From Lysobacter panacisoli (GTDB lineage Bacteria; Pseudomonadota; Gammaproteobacteria; Xanthomonadales; Xanthomonadaceae): a stretch of 64,000 nt of DNA. The stretch lies in NCBI RefSeq assembly GCF_009765165.1, contig NZ_VLNU01000001.1, positions 558,001-622,000 on the forward strand. Reading direction: 5' to 3'. Below are positions 10,274 to 20,223 of the stretch, in pieces. The first letter of the stretch is position 1. Every line of letters starts with the position of its first letter. The notes below the pieces were generated by a model. The model was not told the DNA's origin. It made no database searches and was given only the letters and a program-made list of their open reading frames with translations. The position numbers and the translations under genes were made by a program.

Positions 10274-12118
10274 TCAGCTCCCGTCGTACAGCGCCAGCAA
10301 CGCTTCTTCGGCTTCCGCGAGCTGCGCGGCGACCTGTTCGCGCTTGCGCGACAGTTCCGCCGCATCGGTGCCGCCACCGGCATAACGGTCGGGATCGGCG
10401 AGGTCCATGTCGATCGTGTGCAGTTTCGATTCCAGCTCGGCCACGCGCGCTTCGGCCTGCGAGAGCTTGTGCGCGTTGACCTTGGACGCCTTCGGCACGG
10501 GCTTCGCCGGCGCGGCGGCAACCGGCGCCTTCGGCTTGTCCGCGCTGTTGTCGCGCGCGCGCAGCCAGACCGCGTAGGCATCGAGGTCGCCGTCGAAGGG
10601 TTGCGCAACGCCGTCGGCGACGCGCCAGAAGCTGTCGCAGACAAGACCGATGAGATGTCGATCGTGGCTGACCAGCACGATGGCGCCTTCGAACACGCTC
10701 AGCGCCTCGGCCAGCGCCTCGCGCATGTCGAGGTCGAGGTGGTTGGTCGGTTCGTCGAGCAGCAGCACGTTCGGCTTGCGCCACGCGATCAGCGCCAGCG
10801 CCAGGCGCGCGCGTTCGCCACCGGAGAAGACGTCGACCTTCTCGAACGCTCGATCGCCCGGGAAGTTCCACTTGCCGAGGAAGTCGCGCAACTGCTGCGT
10901 TGCCACGCCGGGCGCGATGTCGGCCAGGTGGTCGATGGCCGTCGTGCCTTCACGCAGCGCCTCCACCGTGTGCTGCGCGAAGTAGCCGATGCGCAGGTCG
11001 GGATGGCCGCCACGTTCGCCGCTCAACAACGGCAATTCGCCGACCAGCGATTTCACCAGCGTCGATTTGCCGGCGCCGTTGGGTCCGAGCAGGGCGACGC
11101 GATCGCCGGCTTCGAGGATGAAGGCGATCTGGTGCAGCACGGTGTGGTCGCCATAGCCGCAATCGGCATGGGTAACGCGCAGCAACGCGTGCGGCAGCTT
11201 CGCCGGCGCCGGGAAATCGATGCGCAACGCACGCTCCACGCGCACCGCTTCGGTGTCGGCCATCTTGGCCAGGCGCTTGACCCGCGACTGCGCCTGCTTG
11301 GCCTTCGCCGCGCTGGCGCTGAAGCGGTCGATGAAGCTCTGCAGGTGCGCGCGCTCGGCCTGCACCTTCTCGTGCGTGATCTGCTGCAGGCGCAGGTGCT
11401 CGGCGCGCTGTCGCTCGAAGGCCGTGTAGTCGCCCGTGTAGAGCCGCGCCTTGCCGTCGTGCAGATGCAGCGTGTGGGTGGTGACTTCGTCGAGGAACTC
11501 GCGGTCGTGCGAGATCAGCAGCAGCGTGCCGGGATACTTCAGCAACCACTGCTCCAGCCACAGCACCGCGTCGAGGTCGAGGTGGTTGGTCGGTTCGTCG
11601 AGCAGCAGCAGATCGCTCGGCGTCATCAGCGCGCGCGCGAGGTTCAGGCGCACGCGCCAGCCGCCGGAGAATTCCTTGACCGCGCGTTCGTGCGTGTCCG
11701 GCGAGAAGCCCAGGCCGTGCATCAGCTTGCCGGCGCGCGCAGTGGCGTCGTAGCCGCCGAGCTCCTCCAGGCGATGGTGTGCTTCCGCCACCGCTTCCCA
11801 GTCCTCCCGCGCCATTGCGTCGCGCTCGGCGACGATGGCCGCGTGCACGGCCGCATCGCCCGACAGCACGAAATCCAGCGCAGGGTCATCCAATGCCGGC
11901 GTTTCCTGGGCGACGCTGGCGATGCGCACGCGCGTGGGCACGTCGATGTCGCCCTGGTCGGCCTCGACTTCGCCCTGGATCGCGGCGAACAACGAGGATT
12001 TGCCAGTGCCGTTGCGGCCGATCACGCCCAGGCGCCAGCCCGCATGCAGCGAGAGGTCGACGTTGGACAGCAGCAGGCGCTCGCCCCGGCGCAGGGCGAA
12101 ATTGCGGAAAGAAATCAC
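10274..12118 (-). CDS. yheS: ABC-F ATPase, YheS type
   Basis: A 614-residue protein with two ABC ATPase domains and no membrane domain. ABC-F proteins bind the ribosome and modulate translation. Domain 1 has GRNGTGKSS and DEPTNHLDLDAVLWLEQWL; domain 2 has GPNGAGKST and DEPTNHLDLDMREAL. The inter-domain linker contains AKQAQSRVKRL, and the C-terminal extension (about residues 540-614) is a Lys/Glu-rich coiled coil. The sequence resembles E. coli YheS more than EttA or Uup. The GTG at 12118 is taken as start because VISFRNFALRRG aligns with the YheS N-terminus. Confidence 0.92.
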   Translation of the reverse strand: MISFRNFALRRGERLLLSNVDLSLHAGWRLGVIGRNGTGKSSLFAAIQGEVEADQGDIDVPTRVRIASVAQETPALDDPALDFVLSGDAAVHAAIVAERDAMAREDWEAVAEAHHRLEELGGYDATARAGKLMHGLGFSPDTHERAVKEFSGGWRVRLNLARALMTPSDLLLLDEPTNHLDLDAVLWLEQWLLKYPGTLLLISHDREFLDEVTTHTLHLHDGKARLYTGDYTAFERQRAEHLRLQQITHEKVQAERAHLQSFIDRFSASAAKAKQAQSRVKRLAKMADTEAVRVERALRIDFPAPAKLPHALLRVTHADCGYGDHTVLHQIAFILEAGDRVALLGPNGAGKSTLVKSLVGELPLLSGERGGHPDLRIGYFAQHTVEALREGTTAIDHLADIAPGVATQQLRDFLGKWNFPGDRAFEKVDVFSGGERARLALALIAWRKPNVLLLDEPTNHLDLDMREALAEALSVFEGAIVLVSHDRHLIGLVCDSFWRVADGVAQPFDGDLDAYAVWLRARDNSADKPKAPVAAAPAKPVPKASKVNAHKLSQAEARVAELESKLHTIDMDLADPDRYAGGGTDAAELSRKREQVAAQLAEAEEALLALYDGS

Positions 12119-12300
12119 GATCGGGCCCGGAAAACGGCAAAACAGGCCGCGTAGTCTATCGGTTGTCGGTCCCTGCGCAGGCCCTGACCTGCGTTTTACG
12201 CGACCTGACGCAATCTGGCGCGACCGGCCCCCAGCCCGATCAAGGGTTGCATCGGCCACCCTCGGCCCACATCCTGAACAGGATCACCTCTGGAGAGCCG

Positions 12301-13992
12301 ATGCATCACACGTCCCTGATCGCAATCCTGGTGGCCGGCTTCGTGCTGGCTTTCATCTTCGGCGCGTTGGCCCAGCGGCTGCGGTTGTCGCCGCTGGTGG
12401 GCTACCTGCTGGCCGGCGTCGTCGCCGGACCCTTCACACCCGGATTCGTCGGGGATCAGACGCTCGCACCGCAGTTGGCGGAGATCGGCGTCATCCTGTT
12501 GATGTTTGGCGTCGGCCTGCATTTCTCGATGCGGGATCTGCTTGCCGTGAAAGCCATCGCGCTGCCCGGCGCGGTGGCGCAGATCGCGCTGGCGACGGCA
12601 CTCGGCTGGGGCATGGCGCTGCTGTTGGGCTGGTCGCACGGCGCGGGGCTGGTGTTCGGTCTGTCGCTGTCGGTCGCCAGTACCGTGGTGCTGCTGCGCG
12701 CACTGGAGGAACGGCGACTGGTGGAAACCGGGCGCGGCCGGATCGCGGTCGGCTGGCTGATCGTCGAAGACCTCGCGATGGTGCTGGCGCTGGTGCTGCT
12801 GCCTGCGCTCGCGGGCCTGCTCGGCGGCGGCGGCGAGGAAAGCAGTGCGGCCGAAGTCTGGGAGGCGTTGTTCAAGACCTTCGCCAAGGTCGGCGCGTTC
12901 GTCGCGCTGATGCTGATCGTCGGTCGTCGCGTCATCCCGTGGATCCTCGAACGCGTGGCCGGCACCGGTTCGCGCGAGCTGTTCACGCTGTGCGTGCTCG
13001 CCATCGCGCTGGGCGTGGCGTTCGGTTCGGCGGCGCTGTTCGACGTGTCGTTCGCGCTCGGTGCGTTCTTCGCCGGCATGCTGCTCAACGAATCGGAGTT
13101 CAGCCACCAGGCTGCGAACGAGACGCTGCCGCTGCGCGATGCGTTCGCGGTGCTGTTCTTCGTCTCGGTCGGCATGCTGTTCGATCCGATGATCCTGGTC
13201 GAGCGCCCGCTGCAGGTGCTGGCGACTTTCTTCATCATCGTGTTCGGCAAGTCGGTCGCGGCATACGCGATCGTGCGAGCGTTCGGCAAGCCCAATTCCA
13301 CCGCGCTGCTGATCTCGGCCAGCCTGGCGCAGATCGGCGAGTTCTCCTTCATCCTCGCCGGCCTCGGCGTGAGCCTGGAAGTCCTGCCGAAAGAAGGCCA
13401 GGACCTGGTCCTGGCCGGCGCTCTGCTGTCGATCATCGTCAACCCGCTGCTGTTCGCGTGGCTCGACCGTCGCGAGGCGCGCGAGCAGGCCAATCGCGAA
13501 CCGGCGCCCGAAGAGCACATCTACCCGCCGATCCCGCCGGACCTGCACGACCACGTGATCCAGATCGGCTATGGACGCGTCGGCAGCGAGCTCGGCCGCC
13601 TGTTGCGCGAGCGCGGCGTCGGCCTGGTCGTGATCGACGGCGAGGAAGACCTCGTCGCGCGGGCGCGCGCCGCCGGCATCCCGGCGATCCGCGGCAACGC
13701 CGCCAATGAGCGCGTGCTGCGCGAGGCCGCACCGGAGCGTGCGAACACGGTGATGCTCGCGATCCCGAATGCGCTGGAGGCCGGCGAGATCATCGCCAAG
13801 CTGCGCGAAATCAACCCGAAGCTGACCATCGTCGCGCGCGCCCACAGCGATGCCGAAGTGAAACACCTGCTCGATCACGGCGCGGACGGTGCGGTCATGG
13901 CCGAGCGCGAACTTGCCCACAGCCTCGCCGAGATGGTGATGGCGACGCCGACGTACCGCGGTTCGCGCCACCTGCCGCCAGCGACGGCCTGA
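12301..13992 (+). CDS. ybaL: YbaL-type monovalent cation:proton antiporter (CPA2) with RCK domain
   Basis: A 563-residue CPA2 transporter. Residues 1 to about 385 form 12-13 membrane segments, with family motifs SPLVGYLLAGVVAGPFTPGF, LLMFGVGLHFS and FDVSFALGAFFAGML. A TrkA-N/RCK nucleotide-binding domain starts at about 415 with the Rossmann motif GYGRVGSELG. The protein is strikingly similar to E. coli YbaL from memory, including the MHHTS-like N-terminus, which fixes the start at 12301 (GGAG just upstream). It probably exchanges K+ or Na+ for H+ under redox or nucleotide control. It is divergent from yheS across a 182-base spacer. Confidence 0.93.
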   Translation: MHHTSLIAILVAGFVLAFIFGALAQRLRLSPLVGYLLAGVVAGPFTPGFVGDQTLAPQLAEIGVILLMFGVGLHFSMRDLLAVKAIALPGAVAQIALATALGWGMALLLGWSHGAGLVFGLSLSVASTVVLLRALEERRLVETGRGRIAVGWLIVEDLAMVLALVLLPALAGLLGGGGEESSAAEVWEALFKTFAKVGAFVALMLIVGRRVIPWILERVAGTGSRELFTLCVLAIALGVAFGSAALFDVSFALGAFFAGMLLNESEFSHQAANETLPLRDAFAVLFFVSVGMLFDPMILVERPLQVLATFFIIVFGKSVAAYAIVRAFGKPNSTALLISASLAQIGEFSFILAGLGVSLEVLPKEGQDLVLAGALLSIIVNPLLFAWLDRREAREQANREPAPEEHIYPPIPPDLHDHVIQIGYGRVGSELGRLLRERGVGLVVIDGEEDLVARARAAGIPAIRGNAANERVLREAAPERANTVMLAIPNALEAGEIIAKLREINPKLTIVARAHSDAEVKHLLDHGADGAVMAERELAHSLAEMVMATPTYRGSRHLPPATA

Positions 13993-14004
13993 TCCGGAAC
14001 CGCC

Positions 14005-14655
14005 ATGAGCGAAAGCACTCCCGAAAGCGCCGCCCGCCTCTCCCCCATCGAAGCGCGCATCATCGCCAGCCTGGTCGAAAAGGAAGCGACCACGCCCGAC
14101 GTGTATCCGTTGACGGTCAACGCGATCGTGCTGGCCTGCAACCAGAAGACCTCGCGCGAGCCGGTGATGCAGTTCGATCCCGGCGAAGTGGCGCACGCGC
14201 TGCGCCAGCTCGAAACGCGCGGCTGGGTGAAATCGCAGCACAGCGGCCGTTCCGAACGCTACGAACATCGCTTCGCCACCATGCTCGGCGTCACCCGCCC
14301 ACAGGCGGCGCTGCTCGCGTTGCTGATGCTGCGCGGTCCGCAGACGGCGTACGAACTGCTCTCGCGCAGCGATCGCATGGCTCGCTTCGACGGCGCCGAA
14401 GACGTGCAGTACGCGCTGGAGCGACTGGCACAACGCGAACCGGCGCTGGTGCGCGAGTTGCCGCGCCAGAGCGGACAGCGCGAGACGCGCCATGCGCACC
14501 TGCTCAGCGGCGAACCGGCCTTGCCGCCGGCGAGCGCGGGCGCCGCAACGCCGCGCGCCGCCTCTTCCTCCGCACTGGAGGAACGCGTCGCGATGCTGGA
14601 AGCGCGCATCGCCGAGCTGGAAGCGCGGCTCGGGACGGCCGAACGAGACGCGTAG
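14005..14655 (+). CDS. yceH: YceH-family (DUF480) winged-helix protein
   Basis: A 216-residue DUF480 protein: two winged-helix domains (LSPIEARIIASLVEKEATTPDVYP starts the first; VTRPQAALLALLMLRGPQTAYEL the second) and a heptad-patterned C-terminus (LEERVAMLEARIAELEARL) predicted to be a coiled coil. Function is not established; a DNA-binding or regulatory role is plausible from the fold. It starts 12 bases after ybaL and is probably co-transcribed with it. Confidence 0.92.
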   Translation: MSESTPESAARLSPIEARIIASLVEKEATTPDVYPLTVNAIVLACNQKTSREPVMQFDPGEVAHALRQLETRGWVKSQHSGRSERYEHRFATMLGVTRPQAALLALLMLRGPQTAYELLSRSDRMARFDGAEDVQYALERLAQREPALVRELPRQSGQRETRHAHLLSGEPALPPASAGAATPRAASSSALEERVAMLEARIAELEARLGTAERDA

Positions 14656-14715
14656 AAGACCTCGTCCCTCACGAGAAGGATGCGGCCGCCTCGCCCCTCT
14701 TCCGCCCTTCGGGCA

Positions 14716-14846
14716 CCTTCTCCCGCGAGGGGAGAAGGGAGGAGCAACAGCAACAACAACAGCAACAATATCAGGCGGCGGCAGTGCTCCCCCTCTCCCC
14801 TTGCGGGAGAGGGACAGGCCGCCGCAGGCGGCCAGGGAGAGGGGGC
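14716..14846. repeat. Cluster of intergenic hairpins (REP-like) with a CAA/CAG triplet run
   Basis: Three near-perfect stem-loops lie between the ends of yceH and clpB. Stem 1: ccttctccc at 14716-14724 with gggagaagg at 14730-14738. Stem 2: ccctctccc at 14791-14799 with gggagaggg at 14805-14813. Stem 3: ggccgcc at 14817-14823 with ggcggcc at 14827-14833, followed by another agggagaggg. Between stems 1 and 2 is a 24-base run of CAA/CAG units (14745-14768). The CTCTCCC/GGGAGAG style is common in dispersed intergenic repeats of this family (recalled, not searched). It may also act as a transcription end for the two convergent genes. Confidence 0.7.
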
Positions 14847-14862
14847 ACGCTACACGGCGACT

Positions 14863-17463
14863 TCAGTCCTTGCGGAACACCAGTTGCCCGCCGTCGGCGT
14901 CGACCCTGACCGTATCGCCGTTGGCGAACTCGCCGCCCAGGATCTTCTGCGCGAGCGGATTCTCCAGCTGCTGCTGGATCGCGCGCTTGAGCGGACGCGC
15001 GCCGTACACCGGATCGAAACCGACGTTGCCCAGCAACGTCAGCGCATCCTCGGACAGATCCAGCTTGAGGCCACGCTCGGACAGGCGCTTTTCCAGCCCA
15101 CGGATCTGGATGCGCGCGATCTGGCGGATCTGCGCCTTGTCCAGCGGATGGAACACGACGATGTCGTCGAGCCGGTTGATGAACTCCGGACGGAAGTGCG
15201 TCTGCACTACGCCCATCACGGCGGCCTTCATCTGCAGGTAGGCCTGTGGCGAATCGTTGCCGGACCCGCTCCGATCGAACATTTCCTGGATCATCTGGCT
15301 GCCGAGGTTGCTCGTCATCACGATGACCGTGTTGCGGAAGTCCACCGTGCGGCCCTGGCCGTCGGTGAGGCGGCCGTCGTCGAGCACCTGCAACAGGATG
15401 TTGAACACATCCGGATGCGCCTTCTCCACTTCGTCCAGCAGGATCACGCTGTACGGACGACGACGCACGGCCTCGGTGAGATAACCGCCTTCCTCGTAGC
15501 CGACGTAGCCCGGAGGCGCGCCGACGAGTCGGCTCACCGAGTGCTTCTCCATGAACTCGCTCATGTCGATGCGCACCATCGCGTCGGATGAGTCGAACAG
15601 GAAATCGGCCAGCGCCTTGCACAGCTCGGTCTTGCCCACGCCGGTCGGGCCCAGGAACAGGAACGAACCGGACGGGCGGTTCGGGTCGGACAGGCCCGCG
15701 CGCGAACGGCGCACCGCATCGGACACGACCTTGATCGCCTCTTCCTGGCCGACCACGCGCACGTGCAGTTCGTCTTCCATGCGCAGCAGCTTCTCGCGCT
15801 CGCCTTCGAGCATCTTCGCGACCGGGATGCCGGTCCAACGCGCGACGACTTCGGCGATCTCCTCCGCCGTGACCTTGTCCTGCAGCAGCGTGAAGCCCTT
15901 GGTTTCGGCTTCCTGCGCGGCCTTGAGCTGCTTTTCCAGCTCCGGCAGGCGGCCGTACTGGATCTCGCTCATCTTCGCGAAATCCTGCCGGCGCTGCGCA
16001 GCTTCCAGTTCGAGCTTGGCCTGCTCGATCTGCTCCTTGATCTTCGTCGCGCCCTGCAGCGTGGCCTTCTCGGCCTTCCACACTTCCTCAAGGTCGTTGA
16101 ACTCGCGTTCGAGCTTCGCGATCTCGGCTTCCAGGTCGGCCAGGCGCTGCTTCGATTCGGCGTCCTTCTCCTTCTTCAGCGCCTCGCGCTGGATCTTGAG
16201 CTGGATGAGGCGGCGTTCCTTTCGGTCCAGTTCTTCCGGCTTGGAGTCGATCTCCATGCGGATGCGCGAGGCCGCTTCGTCCATCAGATCGATGGCCTTG
16301 TCGGGCAACTGGCGGTCGCTGATGTAGCGGTGCGACAGCGTCGCCGCCGCGACGATCGCCGGATCGGTGATCTCCACGCCGTGGTGGACTGCGTACTTCT
16401 CCTTCAGGCCGCGCAGGATGGCGATGGTGTCCTCCACGCTCGGTTCGCCGACGAACACCTTCTGGAAGCGGCGTTCGAGTGCAGCGTCCTTCTCGATGTA
16501 CTGGCGGTATTCGTCGAGCGTGGTCGCGCCGATGCAGTGCAGCTCGCCGCGCGCGAGTGCGGGCTTGAGCATGTTGCCCGCATCCATCGCGCCCTCGGCC
16601 TTGCCGGCGCCGACCATCGTGTGCAGTTCATCGATGAACAGGATGATCTGGCCTTCGTTCTTGGCCAGGTCGTTGAGCACCGCCTTGAGGCGTTCCTCGA
16701 ACTCGCCGCGGAACTTCGCACCTGCGATCAGCGCGCCCATGTCGAGCGAGAGCACGCGCTTGCCGCGCAGGCCTTCGGGCACTTCCCCGTTGATGATGCG
16801 CTGGGCGAGGCCTTCGACGATCGCCGTCTTGCCCACGCCGGGTTCGCCGATCAGCACCGGGTTGTTCTTGGTGCGCCGCTGCAGCACCTGGATGGTGCGG
16901 CGGATCTCCTCGTCGCGGCCGATGACCGGATCGAGCTTGCCGTTCTCCGCACGCGCGGTGAGGTCGATGGTGTACTTCTCCAGCGCCTGGCGCTGGTCCT
17001 CGGCATTCTCGGATTGCACGCTCTCGCCTCCGCGGATCTTCTCGATCGCCGCTTCCAGTTTGCGCTTGTCGGCGCCGGCGGCCTTGAGCGCGCGTCCGAG
17101 TTCGCCGCTGTCGTCCAGTGCGGCCAGCACGAACAGCTCGCTGGCGATGAAGGCATCGCCGCGCTGCTGGGCCAGCTTGTCGGTCACGTTGAGCAGGCGC
17201 GCAAGGTCGTTGCCGACGCTGATCTGCCCGGCCTGGCCGGTAACCTTGGGCAGCTTCTCCAGCGCTTCGCCGAGGCGTTCGCGCAGCAGCGGCACGTTGA
17301 CGCCGGCCTGCGCCAGCAACGGACGCGTGCTGCCGCCGCTCTGTTCGAGCAGCGCGGTCATCAGGTGCACGGGTTCGATCACGCTGTGGTCGCGGCCGAT
17401 CGCGAGCGACTGCGCATCGGCCAGCGCCTGCTGGAAGCGCGAAGTCAGTTTGTCCATCCGCAT
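14863..17463 (-). CDS. clpB: ClpB disaggregase
   Basis: An 866-residue Hsp100 chaperone that, with DnaK, pulls proteins out of aggregates. The N-domain starts [14 protein letters not shown]. The first AAA+ domain has GEPGVGKTA near residue 206, a long M-domain coiled coil spans about 400-530 (repeated Glu/Lys/Arg heptads), and the second AAA+ domain has GPTGVGKTE near 605. Two in-frame ATGs, 17463 and 17457, are possible; the first matches the MRLDRLT-type start of other ClpBs. It is transcribed divergently from otsB and preceded by a sigma-32-like promoter. Confidence 0.97.
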   Translation of the reverse strand: MRMDKLTSRFQQALADAQSLAIGRDHSVIEPVHLMTALLEQSGGSTRPLLAQAGVNVPLLRERLGEALEKLPKVTGQAGQISVGNDLARLLNVTDKLAQQRGDAFIASELFVLAALDDSGELGRALKAAGADKRKLEAAIEKIRGGESVQSENAEDQRQALEKYTIDLTARAENGKLDPVIGRDEEIRRTIQVLQRRTKNNPVLIGEPGVGKTAIVEGLAQRIINGEVPEGLRGKRVLSLDMGALIAGAKFRGEFEERLKAVLNDLAKNEGQIILFIDELHTMVGAGKAEGAMDAGNMLKPALARGELHCIGATTLDEYRQYIEKDAALERRFQKVFVGEPSVEDTIAILRGLKEKYAVHHGVEITDPAIVAAATLSHRYISDRQLPDKAIDLMDEAASRIRMEIDSKPEELDRKERRLIQLKIQREALKKEKDAESKQRLADLEAEIAKLEREFNDLEEVWKAEKATLQGATKIKEQIEQAKLELEAAQRRQDFAKMSEIQYGRLPELEKQLKAAQEAETKGFTLLQDKVTAEEIAEVVARWTGIPVAKMLEGEREKLLRMEDELHVRVVGQEEAIKVVSDAVRRSRAGLSDPNRPSGSFLFLGPTGVGKTELCKALADFLFDSSDAMVRIDMSEFMEKHSVSRLVGAPPGYVGYEEGGYLTEAVRRRPYSVILLDEVEKAHPDVFNILLQVLDDGRLTDGQGRTVDFRNTVIVMTSNLGSQMIQEMFDRSGSGNDSPQAYLQMKAAVMGVVQTHFRPEFINRLDDIVVFHPLDKAQIRQIARIQIRGLEKRLSERGLKLDLSEDALTLLGNVGFDPVYGARPLKRAIQQQLENPLAQKILGGEFANGDTVRVDADGGQLVFRKD

Positions 17464-17518
17464 GGGATTCCCTCTCGAAAGAATGGCGGCCACGTGATTA
17501 CCGGCCGCAATGCGCACC

Positions 17519-17547
17519 AGATGCGGCCCGCGGGGCCGGGATTCAAG
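17519..17547 (-). promoter_or_regulatory. Sigma-32 (heat-shock) promoter of clpB
   Basis: On the minus strand the bases read CTTGAAT (17547-17541), 14 bases, then CCGCATCT (17526-17519). This differs from the RpoH consensus CTTGAAA-N13/14-CCCCATNT by one base in each element. It would start transcription near 17512 and give a leader of about 50 bases to the clpB ATG at 17463. It fits the known heat-shock control of clpB in gammaproteobacteria. Confidence 0.75.
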
Positions 17548-17601
17548 CGGGTTCTCGAGACGTCCACCTGATGCTGACACAGGCGTGTTCACAATGCGTG
17601 G

Positions 17602-18351
17602 ATGCCCCTGCCATCCGCCCACCTGCCCGCTCCGCCGGCGGTCACGTCCGACTGGGCCCTGTTCCTGGACGTCGACGGCACCCTGCTCGACTTCGCCGAC
17701 GCACCCGGCGACGTGGTCGTGCAGCCGGGCCTGGTCGACGTGCTCGCGGTCCTGCACGGCCGCCTCGACGGCGCACTGGCGCTGGTCAGCGGACGTAGGC
17801 TCGCGCAGCTGGATGAACTGTTCGCGCCCCTGCACCTGCCCGCCGCCGGACTGCATGGACTGGAGCGTCGCGACGACGGCCACGAGAGCCTGCATGCACG
17901 CCCGGTCGCACTCGACGCGGTGCTCGCGGCGGCGCGCTCGCTGGCGGCGAAGTTCCCCGGTGCGCGCGTGGAGGACAAGGGCGTCGCGCTCGCGCTGCAC
18001 TGGCGCGGTTCACCGGCGGCGGAAGAGCCGTTGCACGAATTCGCGACGTCGGCATTGATCGATCTGCCCGGTTACCACCTGCAGCCCGGCAACCATGTCG
18101 TCGAACTTCGCCCCGACGGCGCGCACAAGGGCGAGGCGGTGCTGGAACTGATGACGCACGCGCCCTTCCACGGCCGTCGGCCGGTGTTCGTCGGCGACGA
18201 CCTCACCGACGAGGCCGCCTTCAAGGCGGTCGGCAGCCACGGCGGCTTCGGCATCCTCGTCGGCGCACGACAACCCAGCGCCGCGCGCTACGCGCTGCAC
18301 GATCCCGCCGCCGTGCGCGACTGGCTGGAAGAAGGCCTGTCGCTGGCGTGA
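17602..18351 (+). CDS. otsB: Trehalose-6-phosphate phosphatase
   Basis: A 249-residue HAD-superfamily phosphatase that dephosphorylates trehalose-6-phosphate to trehalose. Motif I is [10 protein letters not shown] (catalytic Asp about 23 and 25), motif II is VSGR, and motif IV is [12 protein letters not shown] near residue 195. Length is normal. It is first of three genes, otsB-GH15-otsA, an arrangement for making and possibly turning over trehalose as a compatible solute. The spacer with clpB is 138 bases, so heat shock and osmoprotection genes share an upstream region. Confidence 0.94.
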   Translation: MPLPSAHLPAPPAVTSDWALFLDVDGTLLDFADAPGDVVVQPGLVDVLAVLHGRLDGALALVSGRRLAQLDELFAPLHLPAAGLHGLERRDDGHESLHARPVALDAVLAAARSLAAKFPGARVEDKGVALALHWRGSPAAEEPLHEFATSALIDLPGYHLQPGNHVVELRPDGAHKGEAVLELMTHAPFHGRRPVFVGDDLTDEAAFKAVGSHGGFGILVGARQPSAARYALHDPAAVRDWLEEGLSLA

Positions 18352-18395
18352 GCCGCGACGCCCGATCCCGCCTTCCCAATGCAACAGGAGTACGG

Positions 18396-20192
18396 ATGAC
18401 CGCGAACAAGATCCTTCCTTCCAGCCTCGACCTGGGCCTGATCGGCAACGGCAGCGTGGCCGCGCTGGTGGATGCGCGCGCCCGCTTCGTGTGGGCGTGC
18501 GTGCCTGCGTTCGACGGCGATCCGACCTTCTGCGCACTGCTCTCGCCACGCGTGCACGAAGGCGGCGACTTCACGATCGAGCTGGAGGACTTCGCCTCTT
18601 CCGAGCAGGAATACATCACCAACACCGCGATGCTGCGCACCGTGCTCCGCGACAGTCACGGCAGTGCGGTGGAGATCGTCGACTTCGCCCCACGCTGGCA
18701 CCAAAACGACCGCTTCTATCGTCCGGTGATGCTGATGCGGCGGCTGCGTCCGCTGGCCGGCACACCGCGTATCCGCATCCGCCTGCGGCCGTTGGCCGAC
18801 TATGGCGCGACGCGCCCGGAGACCACCTGGGGCAGCAACCACATCCGCTACCTCGTACCGGATTTCACGCTGCGCATGACCAGCGACGTGCCGGTGCGGC
18901 TGGTGCGCGATTCACTGCCGTTCGTGCTCGATCGCGATGCCCACCTGGTACTCGGCCCGGACGAGACGCTGACCCAGTCGGTCGCCGGCTTCGTGCGCAA
19001 CGCGGAGGAACAGACCCTCAACTACTGGCGCAACTGGGTGCGCAACCTGTCGATCCCACTGGAATGGCAGGAGGCGGTGATCCGCAGCGCGATCACGCTC
19101 AAGCTGTGCCAGTACGACGAGACCGGCGCGATCGTGGCCGCGATGACCACCTCGATCCCGGAAGCGCCGCACACCGTGCGCAACTGGGACTATCGCTACT
19201 GCTGGCTGCGCGATTCGGCCTTCGTGGTGCGCGCGCTCAACCGCCTCGGCGCGACGCGCACGATGGAGGAATACCTGCGCTACGTCGCCAACGTTGCGTC
19301 CACCGACGGCGGGCTGCAACCGCTGTACGGCATCGGCTACGAACGCCAGCTGGCCGAGTCGGAAGTCGAATCGCTGGCCGGCTACCGCGGCATGGGCCCG
19401 GTTCGGCGCGGCAACCTCGCCTGGCTGCAGAAGCAGCACGACGTGTACGGCAGCGTGGTACTCGCCTCGACCCAGCTGTTCTTCGACCAGCGCCTGATCC
19501 GCGTCGGCGATGCGTCGATCTTCGCCCGGCTGGAGCCGGTGGGCGAACTCGCCTATGCGCTGCACGACAAGCCCGACGCGGGCCTGTGGGAGTTCCGCGG
19601 GCGCGAGGAAGTGCATACGTATTCGAGCGTGATGTGCTGGGCGGCGTGCGACCGCCTCGCGCGCATCGCGGTGCACCTGCGCATGGCGCCGCAGGTGAAG
19701 AAGTGGCGCGAGCGCGCCGACGAGGTCCACGCACGCATCATCGCGCATGCCTACAACGAGGAACTGGGCCACTTCGTCGAGTCGCCGGACGGCAACCGTC
19801 TCGATGCTTCGCTGCTGCTGCTCGCGGACCTGGGCTTCGTACGCCCCGACGATCCGCGCTTCGTGCGCACTGTCGAGGCCATCGGCACCGGCCTCAAGCG
19901 CGGCGACGCGCTGTTCCGCTACATCGCGCCGGACGATTTCGGCGCGCCGGAAACCAGCTTCACCATCTGCACGTTCTGGTACATCGACGCACTGGCGGCG
20001 ATCGGACGACAGGAAGAAGCGCGGATCCTGTTCGAACGCATCCTCGCCCGGCGCAATCCGCTCGGCTTGCTGTCGGAAGACCTGGAATTCGACGGTGGCG
20101 AAGCCTGGGGCAATTTCCCGCAGACGTACTCGCACGTGGGCCTGATCAATGCCGCGATGCGCCTGTCGCGTCCCTGGCAGGACGCAGCATGA
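18396..20192 (+). CDS. GH15-family glycoside hydrolase (glucoamylase/trehalase-like)
   Basis: A 598-residue glycoside hydrolase family 15 protein: an N-terminal beta-rich domain, then an (alpha/alpha)6 barrel. The first catalytic region is NWDYRYCWLRDSAF near residues 262-275; the second, with the likely catalytic base Glu, is GAPETSFTICTFWYIDAL near 517. No signal peptide is seen, so it should act in the cytoplasm. Known GH15 enzymes include glucoamylases and mycobacterial-type trehalases. Its place between otsB and otsA makes trehalose or a related alpha-glucoside a reasonable substrate, though unproven. The ATG at 18396 has an AACAGGAG site; a GTG at 18348 overlapping the otsB stop is the alternative. 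Confidence 0.9.
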   Translation: MTANKILPSSLDLGLIGNGSVAALVDARARFVWACVPAFDGDPTFCALLSPRVHEGGDFTIELEDFASSEQEYITNTAMLRTVLRDSHGSAVEIVDFAPRWHQNDRFYRPVMLMRRLRPLAGTPRIRIRLRPLADYGATRPETTWGSNHIRYLVPDFTLRMTSDVPVRLVRDSLPFVLDRDAHLVLGPDETLTQSVAGFVRNAEEQTLNYWRNWVRNLSIPLEWQEAVIRSAITLKLCQYDETGAIVAAMTTSIPEAPHTVRNWDYRYCWLRDSAFVVRALNRLGATRTMEEYLRYVANVASTDGGLQPLYGIGYERQLAESEVESLAGYRGMGPVRRGNLAWLQKQHDVYGSVVLASTQLFFDQRLIRVGDASIFARLEPVGELAYALHDKPDAGLWEFRGREEVHTYSSVMCWAACDRLARIAVHLRMAPQVKKWRERADEVHARIIAHAYNEELGHFVESPDGNRLDASLLLLADLGFVRPDDPRFVRTVEAIGTGLKRGDALFRYIAPDDFGAPETSFTICTFWYIDALAAIGRQEEARILFERILARRNPLGLLSEDLEFDGGEAWGNFPQTYSHVGLINAAMRLSRPWQDAA

Positions 20193-20223
20193 CGGTAACG
20201 GTACGGACACCGGAGGTGGCGGC

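Noticed and set aside
12196..14499. A 767-codon minus-strand frame opposite ybaL and yceH
   Set aside because: Composition (Arg, Gln, His rich) and position on the complement of two clear genes mark it as a shadow.
14745..14768. CAA/CAG run as part of a poly-Gln coding sequence
   Set aside because: It lies after the yceH stop, in no credible frame, between hairpins.
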